The position numbers and the translations under genes are program-made. 64,000 nt of DNA, taken from NCBI GenBank assembly GCA_013398955.1, contig VWPU01004991.1:248001-312000 (forward strand). The letters are read 5' to 3'. The notes beneath the pieces were generated by a model. The model worked only from the letters and a program-made list of their open reading frames with translations, searched no databases and was not told where the DNA came from. This document shows, piece by piece, positions 1 through 12,204 of this stretch (its first letter is position 1; the number at the start of each line of letters is the position of its first letter). The stretch is from Callaeas wilsoni (taxonomy: Eukaryota; Chordata; Aves; Passeriformes; Callaeidae).

Positions 1-2867
1 GATTCTGAAGTCCAATACTCCTGTATTCAGCCCAATAAAAGTTTTAAAAGAAATGAAAGTCAATAGCTGTAAATCAAGAGGATTAAATATATTGCTTCCC
101 TCATTGCAGGATCTGAATGATATAGACCTCTCTTATTTTGTGCTCATATAGCTCTTTTCATAAAATATCAAAGGCACTGCCATAATATAAAAATGTTAGA
201 AAACTACTCAAAATAAAATTATAACAAAATATAATAGTTGACTTGGCCAATGTGAAGCAATGCTGTAAAATATTAGAAATATAGTCACAGTTTAGTTTTG
301 CTAGCTATTATGTTCCGCATTGTATAAAATCAGCCTTGTTTGTACTGCTCATTTGCTTTATATAAAAAGTTCAGGGATTACCCTCAAAATAATTTTCAGG
401 TTTTTTTAAGTCAGTTCTAATATCTGTATGACTGAAATGAACAATGTCTTACTGGATTAAAGCAATCTTCAGCCTACAGAGGCACAGAATATTCAGGTCT
501 GCCTGGTGATGTGGGCTTCCTCTTTGCCATCTGCTTCTAAGCAGGAGGAACAGAGAACTGTTCTGCCAGAGGGAATTCCTTCCCGAAGGCTGATACTTGG
601 CATTCACAGTTCCTGCAGTGATGCTTAACAGAGCAGTAGCAAGTGCTCTCAGCACTGGTGTCTCGAGGTGCAGCTCCTTTTCCACTGCATACATATTCTT
701 CTGACCTTTTACCTCTAGCAATGCAGACAGCCCCACTGTCTCACTGTGATGCATCCTGCTCCCCAGCACAAGGCAGGCTTACACAGAAAAAAGTTATACC
801 TAGCAACATTTGAGATTAAGGCTTTATGTAAAGCAAGCAAACAGAGCATTGCAAGACAAAAATAAACCCCAAAACCCACCATAAAACACTGTTCTAATCT
901 ATGCTCACAAGTATGTTTCATTCACATCCCTCATGCACATTTCTTTCAATATGCTCTTGCTCAAAGGCCATATAGACATGATTTCTGTCCCTTCACCTCA
1001 CTTTATGAGGTTCCACAAGAATAACTTCCATCTCCAGCTACTTTTTTTTCTATTTGGTATTCAGATATACTCTTCCACTCCCAGTTTTATTCTACTGTAG
1101 TCATAGCAAAATTTCCACTACAGGAAGGGTTAAAAATTGCAGGACTTAATTCTGGAACAGTACAGGAACCACAATATTCAGAGGAAGGTGCCTGAACATC
1201 CAGCCTTACAAAGAGTAAATACCACAAACTGTTCTCTTTTGGTATCAGATGACCAGTTTTCGGCCACCTATCACAACAGAACTTGAGAAATGAAACGAGA
1301 AATCATAATTTATCAAACTAAGAGGAACATAACTGGAAAGAAATTAAATAATAATAGAGAAAAAATAATAGAAAAAAATGGCAGCTGAACAAAGCCCAAC
1401 CCTACAGACATGAGGAAAAGAAAGAAGTAAATTGAGAGACTGAATCATTGGCATTCTGACACACTAAGGGGACCAGCTTTTGAACCATTTTTTAATGAAA
1501 GAAGAATTTCACACAATATGTTTAAACAAAAAGAATATGAAACATAAGAAATGTATTATAAACAGTGTTATTAGCTGTGGAGAGAGTAATTTAAATGGCA
1601 TTCAGTAATGCAGGTGAAGGCTGTCTGGTAATGCATCTCTTTCATATTTGGTTTCTCAGATCATTTCAGAGATCCAATGGTCTGTCCTTGTCATGTCACA
1701 GTCTTTAGTCTTTTTGTGAAATATTGAAGGAATTGCTGCTGACTTTTCCTGTCTCTATTTGACTCTTAAGGGCTATTGAGTTTGGTTCTGTCTACGGGTT
1801 CTTTCTTCTAAGACAAAACCCTCGAGATCTCTTGGTGCTGTCTTGCCTGCTAGCAAGGGCCACCGCCAGTTTTGCATGCTCACGCTTTGTGACTGTAGTC
1901 TTACTAATCTCCAGCTGTGTAGGGCTAGTTTTGCCCACAAAGACATTCAAAAGACAAGCTTTGTTCTAAACATGGCTATGGGAATTGTTGTTAGGTGAAA
2001 AGAACTTCTGTTTTTATTTGAATATCTCATTTCTTCTCTTCTGTTTCAAACTCTGGGTCATGCCTCAGTTTCAAATGGAGATTTTCATTATGTTTAAGAA
2101 CATAGTTAATTCTGAAACTGTATACACTTCACTTAATTTGAAAGGTTTGGACTTTTCCATAATTCATGGAACACAACTGGTTTCTTAGCTGTTACAAAAC
2201 AGGAAACAAAACCAAACCCTGCATTGACTACTATGACTTTACTATAAATACCCTTAAAGGGGCATAGTGATTGAAAATTCAGAACCATTCATCTTAAAAT
2301 GTACCAAAAGAAAATATTGATGAAACAGACCAGCAAAATGCAGCCACTTGCAAACTGACCAGCCAAAGAAATGCAGAGAAAGAGCTCTATTTGCTAGGAC
2401 AATGTGAAACATTTGTCATTCACACCAGAAGCAGAATCTGGTCAGAATTCAAGGATATATACTTAGTACTGATATCAGATCAATATCACTTGAGTCCAAT
2501 GAAGATGAAAGCCTCTTACTGAAAATATAAATTACCTTTTACCATCAAGATTTCAAGTTATATTAAAACAGCACTCTTATCTTCCCCTACCTTCAGTCAA
2601 AATGGCATTTCAAGAATAGTTCACATGAAACACAATTTAAGCAGGAAATCAGAGACTGAAACATCAATCCATTAGCCTTCCTATTTCTCAGGAAGTCTTA
2701 AGAGTAGAGAAGTTCGAACTTCACTTAATATGTTGCAGATGAAGATATCACAATGTCATCCCCTCTAATTTCAGTTTCTTTCCATATTTGTCTTGAGGGG
2801 TTGTAACTTCTTTTCCCAGTGTAAAGTCTGAAATCCAAAAGATTCTCTAGGGCATTGAGGTTGGATT
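1..2867. other. AT-rich non-coding DNA, nothing recognised
   Basis: No recognisable gene, RNA or transposon. Open frames here are under 110 codons, have no familiar motif and lack codon bias visible by eye, as expected by chance in sequence this AT-rich. A slightly GC-richer patch at about 480-780 carries a 106-codon minus-strand frame that I do not recognise and treat as chance. Confidence 0.6.
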
Positions 2868-3586
2868 CCTAGAACCACAGACTATCTAAAGTTGGAAGGA
2901 TAATCAAGTCCAACTTCCTGTTTCTCACAGGAATACCTAAAATTAAATCATGTGACTAACAGCATCATCCAGATGCTCCTTGAACTTTCTCAGGCTTAGG
3001 GCCATTTCCTGGGGAAGCCTGTGCCAGTGACCAAACACTCCACTGAGTGAGGAACCTCCAATCTAAAGTTCCCCTGGTGCAGCTTTATCCCATTTCCTTG
3101 TGTCCTGTTGCTGGTCACTAGAGACAGGAGATCAGCACCTTCCTCTTTGCTGCCTCCCTCGAGGAAGTTCTAGAGTGCGATGGGGTGACCCCCAGCCTTC
3201 TCTTCTTCAAGCTGAGCAAACCAAGTGACCTTAGGTGCTCCTCATAAGTCTTGCCCTCAAGACTTTTCACCATGTTGGTTGCCTGTGGACACAGTCTAAT
3301 AGGTGGATATACTCCTTTTGAGGCCCCCAAAACCTCGCTCAGTACTCAAGGTGAGGCTGCAGTGTAGAGTGGGGCAATAATCTCCCTCAAGCAACCAGCG
3401 ATGCTGTGCCTGATGCACCCCAGGACACAGCTGGCCCTCTTGGTTACCAGGGCACTGCATATTCAATTTGCCATTGACTCAGTTCCCCAGATCTCATTCT
3501 GCAGGGCTGCTTTCCAGACTCTCTTCTGCTGATTTTTACCTACAACCATATTGACCTGTCTCCGGTGGAGAATCCTGCACTTGCTC
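2868..3586 (-). mobile_element. CR1 LINE fragment, 3' part, antisense to the plus strand
   Basis: Read on the minus strand this is the 3' part of an avian CR1 non-LTR retrotransposon, about 720 bp, 5' truncated as almost all CR1 copies are. The 3' end lies at the low-coordinate side, where the plus strand reads a degenerate ACCACAG and GTTGGAAGG start. Farther in, 3118-3330 on the minus strand keeps a reading frame with the CR1 second-protein signature around YEEHLRSLGLLSLKKRRLG. The high-coordinate part matches the CR1 stretch reading AATCCTGCACTTGCTCTTGT on the plus strand. The frame is broken by substitutions, so the copy is dead. The CR1 match stops abruptly where the LTR begins. Confidence 0.88.
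3581..3586. repeat. Possible left target-site duplication of the solo LTR
   Basis: TTGCTC here is repeated exactly at 4074-4079 right after the terminal CA of the LTR. It also belongs to the CR1 consensus at this spot, so it would be original target sequence. One extra T lies between it and the TG start, so the border is not perfectly clean. Confidence 0.45.
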
Positions 3587-4073
3587 TTGTGACTCAAAGT
3601 GCAGAAGTTTCTGGAGAACTGTTGCCTGTGGGATGGACTCGCAATGGAGAAGTTCATAGAGAACAGTCTCCCTTGGGAGGGACCTCACGCTGGAGCAGGG
3701 GAAGGACTCCTCTCCCTGAGCACTGGCAGAAACAACCCGGGACAAACTGATCATAACCCCCATTCCCTGTCTCCCTGCACTGTTGGATGGGGGGAGGCAG
3801 AGCTGGGAATGAGGCAGGGATGGGGGGAGGGCGATTTTAAGATTCATTTTACCTCTTGTTATCCTGCTCTGATTTTGTTAGTAATAAGTTCAACTAATAT
3901 CCCCAGTTTGAGTCTGTTTTGCCCATGATGGTATTTGGGGAGCGATCTCTCCCAGTCCTTATCTCAACCCATTAAATATTCTTTATATTTTTCTCTCTCC
4001 TATCCAGTTGGAGGGGATTGACAGAGCAGGTTTGGTGGGTGCCTGGCATCTGGCCAGGGTCAACCCCACTACA
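3587..4073 (+). mobile_element. Solo LTR of an endogenous retrovirus (songbird ERV type)
   Basis: About 487 bp that looks like a solo LTR: it starts with a TGTGACTC-like edge after CR1 sequence and ends in CTACA, the usual TG...CA borders. Its 3' part (GGTGCCTGGCATC, then CCAGGGTCAACCCCACTACA) and middle part (ATCCTGCTCTGATTTTGTTA, then AATAAGTTCAAC) resemble a high-copy LTR family I associate with passerine genomes. A 6-bp direct repeat, TTGCTC, occurs at 3581-3586 and 4074-4079, which would fit a target-site duplication. The AATAAG near 3881 may be a decayed polyadenylation signal. No gag, pol or env sequence is adjacent. Strand is set from the U3-to-3'-end order and is less certain than the identity. 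The 109-codon frame at 3599-3928 lies inside the LTR and is not a gene. Confidence 0.72.
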
Positions 4074-4079
4074 TTGCTC
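4074..4079. repeat. Possible right target-site duplication of the solo LTR
   Basis: TTGCTC directly follows the LTR end and equals 3581-3586. The CR1 sequence does not obviously resume after it, so either the CR1 copy was already 5' truncated near here or the repeat is coincidental. Confidence 0.45.
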
Positions 4080-7000
4080 ATGCTGTGCATATTAGTATAA
4101 AGGCATTTCAGAAGTGCTCAGGTGTACTCTGCACATCACTGAGCAGACTGAAGGACCTGCAAGCACACCATCCCACAAATATTGGCATGCTGCCCCCAGG
4201 CTTTTCTCTAGTGTGCTTCGTTTTATCCCTTTCCCCCTTCAAATCTAGTTTAAAGCTCTTTTAATGACACCTGTTAACTACTGGGCAAAGATCCTTTTCC
4301 CCCTTCAAGAAAGAATTATCACTAAAGCATCAACAACGGAATATTACAGAAGTTCCATGAGAGTCTGCCCACATTACAGGTAGAAAAATGCAGCCAAGAA
4401 GACACCAGAAACACAGTACGGGACTGATGCTGGATCCTCTGGACCTCACATCACTTTCAACCATAAACAAGCTATTCCTGTCTTTTGTTTACAATAAAGT
4501 ATCTAAGACAAATTGGTGCAATTTTTTGTAAGTATGACTGGGCCCTCACTAAAAAAAGCCACATAAACTCATTTCCACTAGATAACAGAAAACCGAATTA
4601 GGTCTGGAGAAGCTGGGCTGAATTGATTAGTAACTAGTTTGAGTAGAAGATTGTCGAAAAGCAGATCATAAGCTGAAAACTATCACCACATGTATAAATG
4701 CAGGAGGCAAGGACTCTCCTTCTCGTAGCAAACCTTTCTCCTGTCAAAAATCTATTTGTAACTTCTCCCAAGTAAAATAGTCGTTTCTGTTCTTTTCGGA
4801 GTGGAGGGCTTCAGACTCTCCACGGCAGCTATACAGGTTACACAAAGACGTAACCCCCAGTAATGTCACACGAGCGCAGATTGGTCTGTCCCCTGGCAGC
4901 TGCCAAGCCTGGCAGAGCCTGGTGAAGTATGGAAGAAATTTTTAAATTGCAGCAGTGGATTCCCTTAATGGTTTTAATGAATGAATGTCAGGGAGCTGAA
5001 GGGAGCTCACCAGGAACAAAAAGGAAGGTATTTCCCAGACACATTTGAAAGTCTAACCTAGTACTCAACCAGGCAAAACATCTATACTGAGCAAAAAAAA
5101 TATTTCCCCATTAAATGATATTTTATGATTTTTTTTGGTGTCTCATGAGATGTGGGAATAGATCCTTACAAAAACTTTTGCATCAAAAATCCCATTTTAT
5201 TTTCTACCAGTGTGATTTTTCACTGTTATTTTTCTTGCACTATGCATACATTAAGGCACACTAATAAAGGAAAGAAGCAAGTCAGTCTGTCAGATATTTC
5301 AAAATGTACCATGGGAAATGATTGGTTTAGGATGAGTGAACAAAATCTGCTTGTTCAGCAAACTTAATTTTAGCTGAGGACCAAGAAATGTGCGTATAGC
5401 ATGGACATATGATAAATTAACTGGGCTCAAAAATACACCACATAGCTCGGATTTTGGGACAGCAGAGAAAATTAATATTTTGATACTTCATGGCTCAACT
5501 CTACCTTTTAACATGAAGGAGGAAGCATTACAGTTAGTCCGAGGGATGACAGATCTTTAGTTTGCACAATCTCTTGGACTTCTGAAATGCTAGGAACAAA
5601 AATATCCATAGTTAAGGCTTCAGGGTAGGAAGAGAGTCTCCACAAACACAGTAGCTAAGCCTGAAAGGTGTGATTGAAAGAATCCAATAAAACAAGATTA
5701 TGTACTTTTAAAACTCCAGCTATTTAGCTCTCCCTGTGAAACAACATTTTACTCTGCTACATTGTTATATGGCTTACAAGCTGGCATTTTCAGGGTTTTA
5801 ATTCCTATAAGGAATTTCTTGGAAAGTTACTGTAAACTTGCGATTTGTATTCTCTAACCGGTCCACAGGAAAACAAGAAAACCCCTATAAGACACAGCAT
5901 CAAAATTCTCTCTCACACAAGGATGGGAATTGAAATTCAGTGCAGTTTAAGAAGCTCTGGAAAGATATTCAGGAGACTCTGTATGAACAGTCAGACAACA
6001 ACAAAGGTTTGTGCTCCCCTTCGCTACCAGTTCTCTGCCATGCATTCCAGCATATCCATGGAGCCTGAAAAGCTGACTTGCATAACAATATCCTGACATG
6101 AATTACCTTTTCAGTAGGTTTACCGTCTTGGGAGGTGATGTTTCTCCTCGTTTCCCAAACTACCCCTGGACCTTCTCATCCTACTAGCCCATTGGAGACT
6201 GTTCCACAGAGCTGCCTGGACCCCCCCACAGCATCCACCCTGTGGAAGAAACACATATTGAGAAACCGTGATGCAGCAATTAAATCTTCTCTAGACATAA
6301 ATTGAAGACATTGAGAGAGAATAACTCAGGTGGACTAAACCATGATCTAGAGCTGTCATTACACAATCCAAGAAGGGAGGGGAATTATAGGATTACAGTG
6401 ACCCCTTAATGTATGTAGGTATGACAGAACTGCTGAACGCACGGCTAATTTCAAGAAGACTTTTAAGGCACAAATATAAACAGAGGTTTCATAGGCAGCA
6501 ATTAGTCAATAATGTGATCACCTAATCTTGCAGATGACAACCTTGCCTTGCCTGTTAGAAATGCCTGTATTTTTGCATACTTAGCAGTAATAGGAAGGGG
6601 GTGGTAACTTCTGTATTTCTGTAATGAGTAGCTTCATCATACACCACACAGAGGGCATGGTGGTAGAAATTAATCCTTTTCCTGTCCTTGATGACAGTGA
6701 AACATGTCTGTGTACACCTCTTGAGGGCAAGGCATTCCTTCCAGCATTGGAAACTTCCTTCATCTAGAGTCTTACATGCACACCATGGTAAAATTTAAAT
6801 TGGAAAGAAGTTTAAAAATCAATTAATTTGATAAATAATTTTCAAGTTATAGCCTCTATATTCTGCACCAAATGTCTGTATCAGTGAATAAATAAGTAAA
6901 GATTAGAAATAGTAATCATGCATACAATTGGATAGCTTTAAAACACAGATAGGAATGAGATATAGAACAGGCCTTTTTTTTCAATTTTTTTTAAAAACAT

Positions 7001-8225
7001 TGTTCATTTGCTAAAGAAAAATAAATTCTATTGTCTCTTGTTTATGACAAAAGACAATTGAGTAAATCGTGACTTCAGATAACCCATAAGTCACTGATTC
7101 TGTTTTTCAAAGACCTGCCTGCTTTCTATTCCTTTGGCCTCAGCTGCTTAGCAACCTCCACAGAGCTTTCTTAGTCTATACTAATTCCGGAGAGTTTTCA
7201 TTTATATATTTATTTATGAGAATGTCTATAAGGAGGATACAGAAACAAAGAACAGTTTGTTCCTTCCTTCTAACACTGGATTCCAAACATATCACCTCAG
7301 TGTCTGAGTGAAGAACACAGTCCTCGGTTTTGCAGAGAGGTACCTGCCTCCTTGATTTTGTTTGGGAACTAAGCAAATCTCAGTTTCTATTAGACAAAAG
7401 CTTGGTCTCTGTAGGAAGCTACTGATGTAATAGGCACTGGTATTTCGTGCTGCACCTGTTGGTTTGATTCATTGATAAGTTTTTTCACCCTGAAATCCTA
7501 GGTGCTTATTTAAGGTTACTGTGCTCAGGCAGCCTGCAGCTCTGACTTAACATGAAGACAGTTTGTGCTACTGCTCTGGGTCACCAACAGTTCCAGTATC
7601 AACCAAGCTCTAGAGGGAAATGGAGATTAAAGCTGATCTGCTGTGTCTGTGGCTCAAAGCAGGACAAGCTGGAAGGTTTGGATGGGGCTGCTTGTTATAA
7701 CAACTAGTTTGAAACAGGATATGGACAGTCTTTCCATGAGCCAGCTATCAGATTTACATGGAAAAGCCTATTTCCCCAGGGGTTTTTTTTTTAATTGGTT
7801 TGGTTTTCTTTTCCTTCACTATGAGTGCAAAATTGAGGATGTCACAGAAAATATCCCTAGGCTACATTAAGAAAATACTTATTCTCTTGCCAGTTCTATT
7901 CAACCGGCACTTTGCAAACACTTTATGCCCTTATCAATACAGCAATCTCCCCTAGTCGCAAAGAAGGGAAAAAATAGAGAGACAGAGAAAGAGAGTGATG
8001 TGGTAAAGACAAGCCAGGTATTCATAGTCTGCAGTCACATGGTGGAGATGTGGGGTTTGTGGCTCACTGTTTCCAACCCTGAACTCAGATGGAAGAGCTT
8101 GCATCTACTTCTAGATCAAACTGAAGCCTGAAACGCAACCAATGTGTCTTAAGACATCTTAATATGTCTTAATCACTTCATTCCATTTTTTTCTGATTAA
8201 ACTGACCTGTAGCTATGTTTTGTCC
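4080..8225. other. Non-coding DNA, mostly featureless
   Basis: No gene or transposon recognised. A GC-richer segment at about 4790-4930 stands out against the AT-rich background, and a C-rich patch lies at about 6120-6250. Open frames are all short and unfamiliar. Confidence 0.55.
4790..4935. promoter_or_regulatory. Possible conserved non-coding element with E-box palindrome
   Basis: About 145 bp with several CpGs (ACGGC, GACGT, ACGAGCGCAG) in an otherwise CpG-poor stretch. It contains a 12-bp palindrome TGGCAGCTGCCA (4894-4905) with a CAGCTG E-box core, flanked by GCCAAG and TTGG that resemble NFI half-sites. This composition is typical of retained regulatory DNA, but no conservation data are available here, so this is inference. 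Confidence 0.25.
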
Positions 8226-8226
8226 T

Positions 8227-8300
8227 TAAAGGACATGCAGGGAATCTGTGACAAAACAGAAATCTGAAACCAGGTCTTCTAACTTCCACTCAATTTCTTA
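8227..8300 (-). mobile_element. MIR-like ancient SINE fragment
   Basis: The plus strand runs AAGGACATGCAG, AATCTGTGACA, then AAATCTGAAACCAGGTCTTC and TAACTTCC. This follows the order of the reverse-complemented MIR core (AAGGTCACACAG, AGTGGCAGAG, GGATTTGAACCCAGGTCTTC, TGACTCC). MIR-type CORE-SINEs are old amniote elements present as rare relics in birds. The match is diverged and short, so this is a tentative call. Confidence 0.5.
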
Positions 8301-9360
8301 CTAACAGAGCTATATGCATAAAGATTTGGTTATTATAATCTTGTAGGATTATGGAAGCATTTGTAAATCTTGGTGTTTACTTATACTTAGGCATCAATAA
8401 AAATTTACTCTAAATTCAATAGTCAGAAAAGAATATATTTAAAAAAAAAATCTCCTCAACATTGTAACAGGCAATAAAAAATGTATGTTGGGTGGTATAT
8501 TTCACCAATATAAATGAAATAAAATAAAAGCAACAACATGAATGAAAGAAGTTATTCAAAAATAACCTGCTGGTTAAAAGAGTGACATTTGTAGAGCTAC
8601 TTATGAACAGTGAAAATACCCATAGAAACTAAAATGGGCAAAATTATTCAATAAACAGGAGGAAGAAAGTTACTGCAAGTAAACAGAGATGTGGGATTTC
8701 TTTTTTCTATTTGTGGGCTAACTATAAACAATTTTCTTAGTTCCTTTCCCTCTGTCATTCTACACAGTAATGTACATTTGTAGTTAGCAGCAAATATCTC
8801 AATTTGTACTCCTCTGAGTTATTGTAATACAAATAAATTCCAAATATAATCCAAAACTAAGTAATTGCTTATTGAAAAGGAGTTTCCATACGTATGTTCA
8901 TTTTTCACAGAGCGTGATTATTACAGCAAAACTCAAGCATGTGGTGCTTCCTCCCCTTACAAGTATGATCACAATTACATATGTTTTTAAATGTTAAGTC
9001 AAACTCTCTGAAAATAAACCTAATGAAGAGTACCAGAAGCACAGACTTAAGTGTGTGTTTTCTCACTTTTGTGAGAAGTCTGCTTTTAATAAGTTCAAAG
9101 GCATGTAAATAGACAATACAGAAATAGACTTTTTCATGCATTATTATAAAAACATTATAATAGGGTTTTCTACAGAATGAATAAAATTGAACTGTTGCAA
9201 AGCAGCTAGCAAAGGAAATTCAACCAGAGAAAATGAACTTTCTCAAGGTATATGGAAAAATAAGTTGCCAGGAGCCCCATCCAAACTTCATAGACTTAGG
9301 TTCTAAATCTATTACATTTCCACTGGAAAACCTCACCTGCCATGCACTTATGGCTCCAAA
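8301..9360. other. AT-rich non-coding DNA
   Basis: No feature recognised. A run of 10 A near 8441-8450 and scattered A/T tracts only. Confidence 0.55.
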
Positions 9361-9364
9361 TAGG

Positions 9365-9455
9365 AGAGTATACCAAAAAGAGAGATCCTTCCTTCCTTCC
9401 TTCCTTCCCAAAAGAAGAGTATACCAAAAGGAGAGATAGATCCTTCCTTCCTCAG
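9365..9455 (+). repeat. Duplicated module with CCTT microsatellite
   Basis: Two adjacent copies of a unit of about 40-50 bp: AGTATACCAAAAAGAGAGA followed by (CCTT)n at 9367-9409, and AGTATACCAAAAGGAGAGA plus TAGA and a shorter CCTT run at 9418-9453. The microsatellite was probably duplicated together with its 5' flank. Confidence 0.8.
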
Positions 9456-9925
9456 AAGAAAAGAGAGAGATGCAGATGCCTTTGTTTTCTGGATATGGAC
9501 TACGGAAAAATGAAATGCTAAGGATGGTTTGGAAAAAGGTCATTACAAAGGTAATGAAGCTTTAGAGGGAAAAAGAGAACGAGAAAATTATCGTCAATAT
9601 GAAAGTATAATCTTTGCTTGAATAACTAACTAACCAAGGAGAATTGCAAGAAACCTTTTGAAAACAATCAATAGTCTTATTCCAACACTCGGCTCCTCAT
9701 TTCAAGTGCACTGATTTTACTTCAGACTTAGGCCAGTAACTGATCAAAATTTGGTCTAAAATATTTAAATATTTTCTAACAATTTATTATGACAGTAAGT
9801 AAGAAAAAGTCACTGAAGTTATAACCAGGCTTTAGTAATTGTTCTCAAAGCAGCCATATTTTTATAGACTGCAAAGGGATAAAAAGAGCTGCAGTAAAAG
9901 GAAGATTTATTAAAGAAAGACTAAA

Positions 9926-9947
9926 CATAGTAGCATATGCTACTATG
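9926..9947. repeat. Perfect 22-bp palindrome centred on CATATG
   Basis: The 11-bp half CATAGTAGCAT (9926-9936) is followed at once by its exact reverse complement, ATGCTACTATG (9937-9947). The central CATATG is an E-box variant. There is no spacer. Confidence 0.9.
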
Positions 9948-11939
9948 ATGACATAGTGAAGAAAATAAAGAAGCAGAAGAGTAAAAACAGTTACCCAGTT
10001 CCTACTATTTTTAATAAATACCACTAACAGGGTAACATTCTACTGCCAAAAGAAAGGAGGTTGTTATACTCTGTTACTATGTCTGGCCCTGAGTTGCCAT
10101 TCCAGAAGAGCACAAGTAGATTCAAGGCCTTATCTGCCTGCTCCTGAAGTCTTGGATATCCTAGGATGTGTGAAATAGCATTAGATTCTGTTATTTATGA
10201 ATCTGAATTACTTGCAAGCTGTTAGTAGAAATGCGTGTGAGCTCTGGGTACTTATATGTTAAGTAACAAGACTAAAATTAATAAAACAGAAAATTGTAGC
10301 GTGCTATGCCCACGTAAGACGTTCAACTGAGGGTACAAAGAGAAAATACTACTCCAGAAAGTTCCTTGAAGATATCTGGGTACAAATTCTTTACCAGCAG
10401 TAAATATGAAGAACTTAGAGTTGAATCTCTCCTCTGACTGCTGACTCACTGTGCAGTAAAACAAGCTACTGGTGTTTTCCTGATGGTTTGAAAAGGTGTT
10501 CTTACCAGCTTTCATTCCCTTCAGTTTTTGACATATTCTGCTATTTCAGAGCTCTATTTTATTTTACATGCTTGACAGAATAGAAATTTTTTAGACTTCA
10601 GAATTGGCCCAACCTTCATAAACTCGGATTATTTATGGTCAAGGTCATAACTATGTGTTTTCCTGATCTTTTAGCTTTGTTAAACCCCAAGTAGGGATTA
10701 TTGTCCTGCATAAAACCTGTAATTTCTGTACATAATGCACTTCCCTTTTTTCTTCTTTCAAGAATGCCAGATGGAAACAAACCAAAGAATAGTTGCATTT
10801 CTGGTTTGCTAATATTTTTATACTTATGCATTTGAGTTAAGCAGATGGGGATTAGATAATTTTGCATGGCTATCTCTCCAAAACCAGTTCAGCTAAGGTA
10901 TACAATCTAAATTCTAAAATAATTTTCTCAGCTTTTGTACGTGATCTGCTGCAGCAAAGATATTCACTCATACGCTATTGACTGGAAATGTTTTTGCACA
11001 TCTAATCAATAAATGAGTTAATATGTGTTAAACCAACCTTCAAGACTATTTGTCTTGCTCAGCCTAACTAATACAAAGCTGTGAGTGATTCATTTCAGAG
11101 CGGCAGTACAGTGTGAAAACTAGACCAGTGTCTTTTTAATGTGAGTGTCTGTGTGTGCTTATAAACACAAAATGTCATTAAAAATATTTCCCCCAGAAAA
11201 TAGTTCCCCCATTTTAAGATCAGTTCTATTGACTCATAATAATGGTCTCCAGATACTCATCTGAAAAATGGCTGTTTAATTTATTTTTTACTGTGAAAGA
11301 TTTGACCTGGTTTGTTCATCTATAAATACACATTTTTGTGCTGTAGACACAAATATGCATTTGTTTTAGCTTTCATCCGTGCTGTGTTTGTATAACACAG
11401 AGTGATATTCACAAACAGAAGGAGAAGAGACTGAAGTGAAGAACATTTGATAGTGTTGTGTAGCATTTCAAATACAGCAAAATAAATAAACTAGTGCCCA
11501 CTTCATCAAGTGCCAAATTCAATATGGCTGAAATGAAACTGAGATTGGGCCAGAGAGAAAAAAATCTTCATCTTAGGTGGAAAAATAACTTATGTTGTCA
11601 ACAAAGCAATAGGATGAGTGCTGCTTAATTCTACTGAACTGATAATTTTAAACTTATATTTACCTTCCCTACTAGAGTATCTGATGTAGTTCCAGCTTAG
11701 CAATAATTAAAAGGAATTTTGCCATACAAGAATGCAATATTGTCAAAGAAGTCAGTGAGGATCTTTATCTCTACAAAAAAAGGAAGATGACAGTCTTGAA
11801 AGATCTACAGCCACAAAAAATTCAGAAAGGAATTTTGAGTTCCAGAGCCCTATTTTAATCACAGTAAAACACAAGTCATTTTTTTTGAAAAGCAGCTAAA
11901 CCCATTATTTTTTCTTTTCAAAACGAAAACTAAAATTCT

Positions 11940-11978
11940 CTATTATTATTGTTATTATTACTATTACTATTATTATTT
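11940..11978. repeat. (TTA)n microsatellite, imperfect
   Basis: About 39 bp of TTA/ATT trinucleotide repeats interrupted by G and C substitutions. Confidence 0.9.
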
Positions 11979-12143
11979 CTATGAATTATTCCTATTTTCT
12001 ATTCCTCTGCTGGCGTACACATTGCTTATAGCAAAATGTTTGGAATCTTTTACCTACTTAATACCATTTTGTGGAGTTTTCAATCATTAATCAGAAGTGA
12101 ATTTATGTAAATCAGCTTCAAAAACAAAGCATTGAAGACAAGC

Positions 12144-12204
12144 GGCTGGCACTAAATGACCCTTAAGATCTGTTCTGATCCAAACAATTTTATAATTCTG
12201 TTAT
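12144..12204 (+). mobile_element. CR1 3'-end scrap
   Basis: About 60 bp matching the last part of CR1: GGCTGGCACTAAATGACC, then TTAAGATCTGTTCTGATCC, then an ATTCTGTTATG tail resembling the terminal octamers. It is short and diverged, so it is an old copy. Confidence 0.6.

Larger units (their letters stand above)
9457..12143. other. AT-rich non-coding DNA
   Basis: Apart from the palindrome at 9926-9947 and the TTA microsatellite at 11940, nothing is recognised. The minus-strand frames at 10252-10515 and 10616-10867 are under 90 codons and unfamiliar. Confidence 0.55.

Noticed and set aside
3599..3928. 109-codon plus-strand frame and its antisense 103-codon partner
   Set aside because: Lies wholly within the LTR; no retroviral protein motif; composition-driven.
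8145..8172. Clustered TTAAGACAT / ATGTCTTAA inverted repeats
   Set aside because: Short AT-rich arms of 9 bp with overlapping alternatives; not distinguishable from chance.
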